A DNA stretch of 64,000 nucleotides from Engraulis encrasicolus (lineage: Eukaryota > Chordata > Actinopteri > Clupeiformes > Engraulidae). How positions within the stretch are numbered: the first letter of the stretch is position 1; every line of letters begins with the position of its first letter. The notes beneath the pieces were generated by a model. The model saw only the letters and a program-made list of their open reading frames with translations, was not told the DNA's origin and made no database searches. The stretch spans positions 55,725,363-55,789,362 of the forward strand of contig NC_085861.1 in assembly GCF_034702125.1 (NCBI RefSeq), written 5' to 3'. A program made the position numbers and the translations under genes. Below are positions 29,751-40,500 of the stretch, piece by piece.

Positions 29751-31122
29751 CAGGGCTTAACACTAACACACGCCAGGTAGCCAAATGCGGGTGAAAGTCG
29801 GCGTTGGCTAGTAGATACCGAAGGTTCACTAGCCATTCTGGCGGGTCCGTTACTATTCTGAATGATGAGGCACCGCGTTTTGTAGTTTTTTTTCTTCGGA
29901 CCGTCTTTGCTACAAAAGCAATACAATGCGATTTCGCGAGCCTACAATACCCATGAAGCACCTGTGTCACATGTCACCTGTGTCTCACGCAAGCCAGGAA
30001 TCTGATAGGCCTAGAGCTAGTCTTGCGAAGAGGAGTGACAGCGAGCTACCGGGACATCAGCGTGCGCTTGGAAATTTCACTGGAAACCTTCACGTGAAAA
30101 TAAAGTAGCGAAGTTCATCTCAACTGACCTGTTTTGCGATCTGTCATTACTACAATACTTAGTAGTAGTGGTCATTAAAATGACCAAAGCGAGAGGAAAA
30201 CATGTCAGTCTGTCTTACTCTTGTGAAAGTCTCATTAGCGCAGTGATAAGACAAGGACACATGCGGCATTAATAATGTTTGGTTTAAATTATTTTCTGAT
30301 TTGCCTGTGTCTTCATACCTTAATATTCCTCCATGCTTCTTGTGCTGTTGTTCCCGACTGTCAAACCGTTCTTAAAAAAACACGCAGTAGTAGCCTTCCA
30401 GACTGCACAAAAGCATCCCATTGCATGTCCCTTCGCAGGTGCCCGTCTCGCCCGTTTGTATTTTACAACTCACTATTAAACGGAATGAAAGTCGTAGCCC
30501 CTTCTGTAGTTACCGCATCTGTGTGTGCTTTCTAGTGGATACTTTTATAAGCAAATATCCCAGAAGAGGTGTTATTCCACATCCATGTCCGAGGACCGGC
30601 CAACTTGGCAATGACTTTAGGCTATCTACTTTGCGCATGAATTTGGACGGCGACCTCCACAGATAGGCCTATATGATATGAAGAAGTCCCTCCAGATTAA
30701 AGACGAAAATATTTTGCTCTCGTGTAGCTTACATTTGTGCCCTTCCACAACACTGTGCTTGGTGTTTCTGCATGGTAGCCTAAATATACTATAGGCTATG
30801 CCATTCCTCAGATCAGTAAATCTGTTCTTTGCATGCATGCATGGACCAGTTAATAGGCCTAACAATTCTAATTGCCCTATAGCATATTATATTATATTAT
30901 ATTATATTATATTATATTATATTATATTATATTATATTAGGCCTATATTATATTATATTAGCCTACATTACATTATTAGGGCCTACAGCCTATTATATAA
31001 TTAATTAAAGCTGCTATGATGGCTAAGAAAATTATGGCTAGTGAAAAGGCCCAATGGCTAGTGAGTCAGGAAAACCACTAGCCAAAATGGCTGGTAAGCG
31101 AAAAAGTTAGTGTCAAGCACTG
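29751..31122. mobile_element. hAT element, non-autonomous
   Basis: Left CAGGGCTTAACACTAAC, right GTTAGTGTCAAGCACTG; CTGTGAAC duplicated exactly at 29743-29750 and 31123-31130. Both ends carry GGCTAGTGG-type subterminal motifs. An (ATATT)n microsatellite lies at about 30884-30965. No transposase was recognised. Confidence 0.9.
30884..30965. repeat. (ATATT)n microsatellite
   Basis: More than ten ATATT units, followed by a partly interrupted tail, inside the hAT at 29751-31122. Confidence 0.9.
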
Positions 31123-32862
31123 CTGTGAACGTGTCAGAGCCATCAAAATATATGTCACTGTGTAAATGTTTTGTGGAGTGAGATCTTTCATGGATTATCA
31201 TAACAAAGCATTTTGCAGAACATGACAAAATCAATTGATAATGTACAAAAACACTGAGAATTGTTCACAACCATTTGCATGGTGGTGAAAGCATTTGCTA
31301 AATGCTGAAAACTATGAGAAACGTATTTTACCACATGCACAGGTAACAGCAGGAAGTCACAATTGAACAAGAAGTTTTGAGAATGATTATTCTGTTGTGA
31401 GAAATGTACAAAACCAATTGAGAAAAACTGTAAGTAGACATTGTGCAAAACCTCAAAAACACTCAAAAATAGTCCTTAAGGGCAAGGGGTTAACAAATGG
31501 CAAAACACCGTGGATGACCTGCAAAACCGAGTCTCTTGCTCAAAACCCAAGTTTTTGTGTCAATGAACGAATCAGTGCCAGCAGAATGGTTAGTCATTGT
31601 GTCATAGTGTGGTCCGTGTATGGACAAGCTAGTCAAATCGCTTTGCCATGTTGTCAATTGAATAGTACACTCTTGAGGATCTTTTCTGGAGCAAAATGTT
31701 GTTTAGATTGGATGGGAAATGTTGTAAATTCGACTTTGTATTACATTGATCAGATAAGATTGTCCTAGATGATATACATTTAGACTATGACTATTTATTG
31801 ACAGGTTTTCTCACTGCAAAATAGGAAAAATAGCAAACTCTGGTTGAGGTGTCAAAATGTGCCCTCTACCATCCCTTTTTACTTGTCTTGCAAGCCCATG
31901 TGAAAAAAAATCTAGAACTGTAAAGCAAAATAAATTTGAAACAATACACTGATACTGTAGCCTATAAAGTGCACTTACTGTCTTGTGAAATTCTAGGGAA
32001 ATATTGTCATTTTGCGTGGAGCGTAATTATAAAGGGCACATGAGGCATAGAGTAATATAATGCAGTACAGTGCCTATTGTTGTATTGCATGCCTGTTTTC
32101 TCTATCCCTTCTATTGCCTTTGATTAGAGAGAGTCAATATTTACCTGTGAGCAATTTACCAATTCAGATCACATTTATAGATACAAATCCAATGGAAAAT
32201 ATACAGTGCTTATCACATTATGACAACCTGGTAAGTCATTTTGCATGTCAAGACTTAAACTATGACATAGGGCCTAAATGTTTTGGGGGTGAGATAGGTT
32301 TGTGTATTCAGTGACAATGCTTTTTGAGTGATAAGACAAAAGCAATTGATCATGTACGAAAAAGCTGAGAATTGTACACAACCATCTGTATGGTGATGAA
32401 AGCATTTGCTAAATGCTGAAAACTATGAGAAACGTATTTTACCATGTGCACAGATAACAGCAGGAAGTCACAATTGAACAAGAAGTTCTGAGAATGATTA
32501 TTCTGTTGTGAGAAATGTACAAAACCAATTGAGAAATACTGTAATACACCCCTTCACTGTAACTGTACTTGTGCTACCCTACACACACATGAAATTGGCC
32601 AAATATTTTGCAAGGTAGTTTTGATTGTACAAAGGACCTATGCTGCACTAGATAAGTGTGAAGAAGTTGGTGGCAAATACTCAGTCTGGGATAAAACTTT
32701 ATTATATTCACAATAGAACGAATAAGAAATATTTGAATACATTTTTTAACATTCTGCTAGTTTACTTGTTTACAGTCATTGGGTCTCATTCATGAAACGT
32801 TAAAAAATGAGATTGCTGGAATTCGCAGTGGGATTGTTACAACATTCATGACATAATAGCTT

Positions 32863-32944
<82 letters not shown>
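32863..32944. repeat. (TG)n microsatellite
   Basis: About 40 uninterrupted TG dinucleotides. Reading frames through it are artefacts. Confidence 0.97.
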
Positions 32945-32946
<2 letters not shown>

Positions 32947-33396
32947 TTTGTTGTTGTTATTGTTTTTGTTTTGTAGATCCAGGGGACTATCCATGTCGTC
33001 CTTTACTCCCCTTAAGGATGTCAGTAACAAAGTGTACGTTGCATGTTGTAAATTAGTCCAGTATGTAAATTCCAGTACATGCAGCCAGCCAATCTTGTTA
33101 AAATGCACCATTTTTGAAAAAATGCTTTCACACCATAAAACATTTTCCGCAGCCCCATCTCACCAAAACCTTCAAAAAAATCTTGTTTTTTCACTTGCAC
33201 TGTGTCCATTGGCCAAAATATAAAAAAACGTTCTTTTCGTTATGGCCCATGAATGTAGATTTACTGTATGTTACGGTAAATGCGTACAAGAAGGATTGCT
33301 TTTTCAAACAGCATCTGACTAGGATTCATGAAAATACTGTATATATCATGCATGTTGCTCATAACCAAATCAGCAGGTATTTAGAATGGTATTGAT

Positions 33397-33897
33397 TAAA
33401 GCCGTGATCACACCGGACGTGGATTTCTGCTTACAATTTGCGTTGAGCGTCCAGCTGATTTGATCAGACCAAACGTGGATCCGCTGCACAGGTTCGAATG
33501 CGGTGACCAGGCAACGTAATGGCTGAGCTGTCCCTCTCAACGTAATTTATGGTATTGTGTTATTTGAGTGTTGTGAAAACATACACAAAGCTCTTTGTAA
33601 ATTCACCTATATAAAATGGATAGAAGACAAGCTCTCTTGCTCTCCTGAAGTTGGACCGTGAATCTGATGCGAATGTGTCATAATAGGATATCTGGATATC
33701 TGCAGGTGACGTGGAGCGGATTTTCCGCCTTGAGTTGAACTTTTTTCTACTCATTCCGCCCGCTGCAGAGAGGGGAAAAAATCCGAAATCCGCCTTACAC
33801 TGATATTCAGCGCGGAATACGCTCATTTTCATTCATAAACAATAGAACAAATCCGCCTCTTACTGTAAAATTCGCGTCCAGTGTGATCGCGGCCTAA
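33397..33897. mobile_element. TIR element of the CCGNGATCACACC type
   Basis: Left AAAGCCGTGATCACACCGGAC and right GTCCAGTGTGATCGCGGCCT are inverted. TAA flanks are possible at both sides. It lies just downstream of the kirrel3-like stop codon. No ORF. Confidence 0.7.
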
Positions 33898-33985
33898 TGT
33901 CGAACTTTACAAGCAGATTTCATGCATGAGACCCATTATAGGCAAGAGAAATCAGTGCTGTACTTTCTCTGAACAGAGTTTTTTT

Positions 33986-34546
33986 TCAAACATGTGTTTG
34001 CATGCGCTGGTGCAGTTGACAGGGTTTACTGTTTTTAGAAGGCTGTAGATTGACATGAGAAGACGATGCACAAGTGTGGTGTAAGGAAGGGGAGGGGCCA
34101 GAAACCTGACCGGTGGCCTGGTGATCCGCCTGTTTGCAGGTGTCCGTCGTTTTCTCGCATGAAATGTTGTGCTTCATGTAGCTGATGAAGGCTCGTCCGT
34201 ACGATGCGTGAAGAAACGTCGAGCCGGCAGCGCAAATGGGGTCGGTGAGACGCACGCTGGACACTTTCTTCTTCTGCGGAGGCGTCGTCGTCTCCTGCAC
34301 CCCCACCCCGCCGCCGCCACCACCAGACACCGGACTGCGATTTTGCAGCATGCCCACTGTGATAGCGCACTGAGGAGAGTAGGAGGAGAAGGCGTCTTGC
34401 TGAGCGTGTGAGAGGGGGTGAGGACTGGCGGCCAGGAAGGCGGAGGAGAGGATGGAGGTGGAGGTGGGGCGCTGCTCGGTCAAGCCGCTGTTCTGTGCTC
34501 TGATGTCATTGTGGTCCTGGATGTTGTAAAAACCATCCATGGGCTC
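33986..34546 (-). CDS. kirrel3l: kirrel3l last exon, cytoplasmic tail
   Basis: Starts [14 protein letters not shown] after ACCCAG, in phase 0, and ends HQRMQTHV and TGA. Motifs shared with KIRREL3 are the DPTNGYY-like start, a short SYGRAFISY segment and the C-terminal RMQTHV. A run of six glycines (after PVS) is coded by a GGC/GGT-rich stretch near 34310-34330. An alternative AG four codons upstream (34558) would also stay in frame, so the exon start is slightly uncertain. Confidence 0.88.
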   Translation of the reverse strand, partial: EPMDGFYNIQDHNDIRAQNSGLTEQRPTSTSILSSAFLAASPHPLSHAQQDAFSSYSPQCAITVGMLQNRSPVSGGGGGGVGVQETTTPPQKKKVSSVRLTDPICAAGSTFLHASYGRAFISYMKHNISCEKTTDTCKQADHQATGQVSGPSPSLHHTCASSSHVNLQPSKNSKPCQLHQRMQTHV

Positions 34547-37500
34547 CTGGGTATGTGCCTTGGTAGATGTTCAGCATGCAAAAGTAAGTAAACAGTAATA
34601 TTTTTTTTATTATAATATGATGATTTTGTTACATAGTGAAACACAAATTGTAATAATTGGAACAGAAAGAAAGCTTCTGTTTGAATGACTAAAACCACAC
34701 TTTTAATTGCAGACAAATGTGTTGTTTGTTTAGTGACCTACCTTGACATCAAATCTGTCATCATCTTCATCTAGTAAATCAGTGTGAGACGTCCTTGCAG
34801 ATTCACAGTTGAACGGAGCCTATGAAGCAATAGCAATAGGATTTATAGAGCACATTAGCATCTAGAATGACCGTTATGGATGATAAAGAAAAAAAAGAGA
34901 GGAGAGAAGGAAATAACATGTTGTAGAACATATTGTACATAATCTGTAAAATCTGTTGGGGCAGTTCTAATTTGAGGTAATGGTGGAAAGCTCGCACATC
35001 CACAGGAACGTCTGACCTGGGAGCAGGACCACAAGTGACTAGATGATTCAGAGAAAAAGTCCGCTGCACGACCAGGATTTCTTTTGCTCCCAATATTTTA
35101 TTTTTCCGTGACGTTTCGGGTTTTACCCCTTCTTCAGACGTGAAGTTCTAATTTGGACAGGTAGCTGGTTCTGGCATTTGTCAGCATAATGACTTAATGC
35201 CATTTCACCCTGTCTCGATTTGACCCTAGACACAACCAGTAGAGGAGATTCTGAAGACCTAAGACATCTATTAGGAGTATGCTGCTCTAGCATATCTACA
35301 ATATATTTAGGGCCTAAGCCATTTAGTGACTTATAGACTATTAGAAGAGTTGTAAACTCAATTCTAAATCTCACTGGTAGTCAGTATAATGACCTAGTAC
35401 ATTGAAAGTATTGGAGTATACCATTATTGCGTAAGAAATCACCGGAGGAATTTGTGTGTGAGACAATAGCACTTAATACTAACCTATAGTAGCCAGGTCT
35501 TACCATATTGCACTGCTGACCTCGCCTGGTCTTAGCATACCCTTGTACAAATTTCACTTTATTTGTACCAAGGGTCTAGAACGGTCAAGCTGAGAAATGA
35601 TTACTGGTAGGAAAACTGTGTCAGAGTGAAAACTGTGTCAGAGATGTTTACACACGGCTCTGAACTCTTGTAACCCATTTAAGGCACCTACAAAAAATGC
35701 CTGCTAAATGCATGCCCTTTTTGGGAATATGTGCCCTCACCTTATAAAAACCTAAATATCTCAGCCTCCGAAGTACATAAAAACATGAAATAAGTTGCAT
35801 TTAAAAGCTAGGACCATTATCTTACATTAGAATGTGTTCCCATATTTACGTTGCTCCAGACTCCTAGGTCAATGCAGCGTAAGCGCAGCATCAGACTTAA
35901 ATGGGTTTAAATTTTAAAGGTGCATCTGATTTTACCCAATTCCTAACATTTGGTTGTGACGTGTAATCTGCCAGGCCCTGTATGGTCATCATTTGCCCCT
36001 CTCCCTCGTCCCTCCCCTGTTTGCCGATTGTTATAACACAGAGGGAAATGTTTTAGGCTGGAGCTTTCTGGTGGCACCATTCAGACAACACCACTGCAAC
36101 AACTAAGTCCAGCACAAGGTGGTTAAGTCAAAAGAATATAGAACCAGGGAAGTATTTATTTTAGTTTACGTGATATTGACATTGAAAATGACCTAAAATG
36201 GCCGCCTTTCAGGGGGACATTAGAAAGGTTGCACACTCACCATGGGCTCGCTTACATTGTTCACTTGTATATTGTTGTCGTGTGTTATCTGAACTCGGAA
36301 ATCACAGTTGGCAAACTGCGAACTCATATGGCCTGTAGGAGGGGAGAAAATATGGCGATGAGAAACAAACATATCATTTTTTAATTTACATATGGAAACA
36401 CACTTTATTTGACGCAGGCGTCATACCCATACCTTGACAAGTGTTATAATAACCGTGTCAAAATGGTGTCAGGACACAGTAATGGATGAGTCAAACATTT
36501 TATGGTCGTGAAATGTTTTATGGTAAAAAAAAGTTGACATTGTTTGGGCTGTCTTGACCAAAACTGAGGGTCACTTAATGATAACAGTCATAAAATGTTG
36601 GACATTGACATAATGTTTATGACACACCCATGACTATGTTATGACACTGTTATGACAGAGTCATGTCATACGTATGACGCCAAAATCAAGTAATGTGTTA
36701 CCAAACATTCCAACTTGATGACTTACGTAGGACTGGAGTGTTCAATGCAAATTAATGGATGAATCTACTGTGCAAATACATTATATGACTCACATGGATA
36801 TGTGCACTATAATCTATACACTATCATTTTATCATGGGAACATTCAGCAGCCCCTTCTCATGAATTACCTTTGGCTGAGTGTCTGCAGCAAACAGAGAGA
36901 AAAATGACACAGCAGACCAGGACAACGCAGCTCCCACCAACTAGAGCCCCGATGATGACGGCCATGGACAGGGTGTCTGTTAATAATAATAACAATAATA
37001 TTAACAGTAATAATACATATTATTTTATGTGCCTTTCAGGATAACCAAGGCATACGCTGTACATAAGAGTCAGAGCAGAGTAAAGTCAAACAAGCAAACA
37101 ATGAAATAGATAAAACAAGCACTACTAAAACACTACTAAAACAACACTAAAATCAAACAGTAAGTGACTATGTGACTATCTGAGAGGTTCATTGACGAAG
37201 TAAAAGTGAGAGATTATGTTGGAGATTTGTTGAAGATTTCGAAGTGAGAGATTTTCGAAGTTTGGTGCTCATATGGGGAGAGTTATGAGGTAGGTGGGTG
37301 ATACCGTTGATTATGCTGAGTTATGCTGTTGGAAAGGCACAGAAGCCTGGTAATCATAATCATATGCAAAAGATCACTACACACCTTTACATTTTTTCAA
37401 ATGAAATTGTTGTTCTCAAATGAGATTGGGTGACATTGGCTACGTTTACATAACGGGTTTTAAATCTGATTTTTTTTTTTTCGCATCGAGTTTACATGGC

Positions 37501-40500
37501 ATTTTAATTTAATTCCGAATAAACGTCAGAGATCAGGGATCAGAGAATATTTTGATTGGACAGACAATGCACTTTCTGGGCGAAATTTGACGTGGGGGCT
37601 TGGGCTCCATATTTCATTCCAGGACCTCCTGTACTACCGGGACATCCAGGTAATCTTCAGCCACAATTTAGGGTCCGTTCGAAACAGGGAAGGCAGCTGT
37701 CCTTCCAGTGAGCTAACTGGACATTGAGTCATGAAGTGTGGATCGAAACAAAAAAATGCTTTATTTCCTCCCTTGGCAGTTGACTGCATTTGTGGGCGTA
37801 ACGGCGAAATTTGAGGGCAGCATCAGATGCTGACTTCACTGCCTTAATACCCAAAATGCTGTGCCACCTCCCTCTCAACCGGAAACCTGGAAAAACAAAC
37901 ATGGCTACTACCCAAGCTACTACCTTATGATGTTCTTTATTCCGACGCTTATGTACACAGATGTTGAGAATTGAAGCGATAAATCAACAATGTAGTATCT
38001 AAATATGCCGTCGCTAGATCTATTTATAGTCTATTTTACGATTCTGCCGTCCGCCGGTCATTCACCGTTCAAATAGCATGCGCAAGCTAAGCGCTAACGT
38101 AATGAACGTAACTCCCGCCATGGAATTGCCGTAAGATCAAATGCGCAGGGCAGCGCACTAGTTAGCGCCGTTCGAAACGACCGCCTCATCAGCTAACTTC
38201 ACCTGTCTGATCAGAGACCTGTTCATGTAGGAGGGGAGTCATCGAGTTACTGCGTTCTGATCCGAACGTAGCCTTAGTCACCTCAGCCCAGATGAAACCT
38301 TTGGACCAGAGCCGTATATAAAGAGAGTCTGGCCAACTCGAATCATGGACGCCATTTTCGCTCCCCACGGTGAGGATTCTACAGTGTAACCCTATGGGCA
38401 GCATACCGTCAAAATCGCTGGATTTAAAATACAAATAAGGCTTCATAGACCATCAAACTTGGGTTGTAGTATTATCAAGATCCCAACATATGAAAACAAA
38501 CGTTAACAAGTTCGTTCGTATAGAAGGGGTTTGCTTAAAAGAGGGTTTTGTCAGCATAGTTCTGATGTGCTCAGCAGTGCATTCAAGCGTTACTTCCGTG
38601 TTGTTGTTGCCTAGGTAGGGCCAACGTCAAAGTCGATATTTAAGTAATGTACAGACCAGTGGCGGCTGGTAGTCTGTCAAACAGGGGAGGCTGTTCAATT
38701 ACAATATGTCCAGAACGCAAAAAAGGGGGGGGCAATTTTGACACACATCTTACATTGGTCCTGAGCCACATATGGCCTGCCTCACACACTGAAGGACTCT
38801 TGTTGAAACAAATTTGTTAATCATTATCCCCCTTGTAGCCTATTCATAGGGAAATGTTTTTATTATTATTATTATTATTATTATTCATTAGGCCTACCTC
38901 CGCCACATAATGATGTGATTGAGTTTGCCTTCGTTGTCTTTGTTCATTACTGGGTGCACGGCTTAACTTACCACTAGAGGTCGCAAAATCTTTAATTATT
39001 TACCAGACATTGCCAACACAGTAGGAAACAAGGACTCGCCACTCACGGGACTTGACAGTTAACCAGTTGATCAGACAACACGAAAGCTCAAAAGAAACGT
39101 TTGTTCTTCCCTACCTTTTTCACCAAGTCAATATTAGGCAGTGCTCTGCTCTGCTCCTTGATATTCATTTTCTCCTCATAAGGACGACTGGAATTCGCCA
39201 GAATTTAATCCACAATGCTTGGCATTTTGCATAGCTCTCTAGCTTTCTTACAAGCTAGCAATAACGAAAAGTAGGCAACCTCAACTTTTGAATTGGGAGA
39301 TTAAAAAGGATAAGGACGTGCCACTATTAAGACTTTATTCGCAACACTAGGTTTACAAGAATATGTACACAAAACTGGAGTACACCGCAATGAATAGCTT
39401 CCCCACTGGTTACCACGACGAAACTTCTCAGTCAAATTAATAACATATCCGATGAAATCAACTACTGTAGCCTACTGACACGGGGTTCACCCAATCACAA
39501 GTCGGAGCTCCAGTCTCCGGTCCCTCCCCCCTCCTCTCTCTTCTCCATTCACTCCCAGTGAGGCTCAGTCTCAAAATTAAAAAAATTTCACGGCAATAGC
39601 CAATGACCGTTTAGCATTTTGCCATTGAAAAACCGTACAATCCCACATGCCATTGAAGTCCATTGAGACTCGACTCGCTTGCGTTGTCATGAGCGGAAAA
39701 AAAAACCTCGTGCGAGCCTCGGGATCTTATTACAGATTGGTTACATCTCTAAGTTGAGCACATGCATCTATGGGGCTGGGTCTGAAATAGCAATGTTATT
39801 AAGTCGTGTAAAGCATTAGTTTACATACTATTTCTCCGTGATTTTGGACAGGAGGCGGCGCCTCCCTTGTACTCACAGAGGAATCGCCTCTGGTACAGAC
39901 ATAATATTCACAACAATGGTCAAGTTCATGTACAGAGACCCTGGTGATACTTGCAGCCAGTGTTAATTTTGTCAGCTTTTTTTGATTTAGTCGTAGTCTT
40001 AGTCACAATGACGAAAATCAATTTTAGTCTTAGTCATATTTTAGTCATGGCCTACCCAATTTAGTCTTAGTCTTTGTCTAAATGACGAAAATCAATTTTA
40101 GTCTTAGTCAATTTTTTGTCATTTTAGTCATTTTAGTCAACACTGTACATGATAGAACTTCTACACACACTGCTTCTCTTTTTATCATTGACTGTACAGA
40201 GTAAACCCTCTCCGCACACTGCTTCTCTTTTTAACATGCATCACACTGTGCAGAATTTAACTTCTTCACACACTGGTTCTCTTTTTCTCTATTTTATTTA
40301 ACACCAGTGTTAATTTAGTCAGCTTTTTAAAATTTAGTCTTCGTCTTAGTCACAATGACGAAAATCAATTTTAGTCTTAGTCATATTTTAGTCATTGCCT
40401 TCCCAATTTAGTCTTAGTCTTAGTCTAAATGACGAAAATCAAAAAAGGGCTTTGACGAAATATTTTAGTCATAGTCATGGTTGACGAAATTAACACTGCT

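Larger units (their letters stand above)
29571..31430. mobile_element. Inner Tc1/mariner-type element
   Basis: Left CAGTTTTTCTCAATTGGTTT and right CCAATTGAGAAAAACTG are inverted, TA-flanked at 29569-29570 and 31431-31432. It is the same family as its host element 28009-32541. Confidence 0.78.
28009..32541. mobile_element. Outer Tc1/mariner-type element with nested insertions
   Basis: Left CAGTATTTCTCAATTGGCTT and right CCAATTGAGAAATACTG are inverted and flanked by TA. A second copy of the same family lies inside at 29571-31430, and hAT elements sit at 28193-28400 and 29751-31122. The right-hand 200 bases of outer and inner copies are near-identical (GAAAACTATGAGAAACGTAT and following). No transposase was seen. 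Confidence 0.72.
34820..36240 (-). other. kirrel3l intron with LINE and MITE fragments
   Basis: Contains the L2-like LINE fragment at 35123-35395 and a degenerate piggyBac-like MITE at about 35672-35912. Nothing else was recognised. Confidence 0.55.

Noticed and set aside
32800..33223. ORFs across the TG repeat
   Set aside because: Long Cys/Val or His/Thr runs are the dinucleotide repeat translated.
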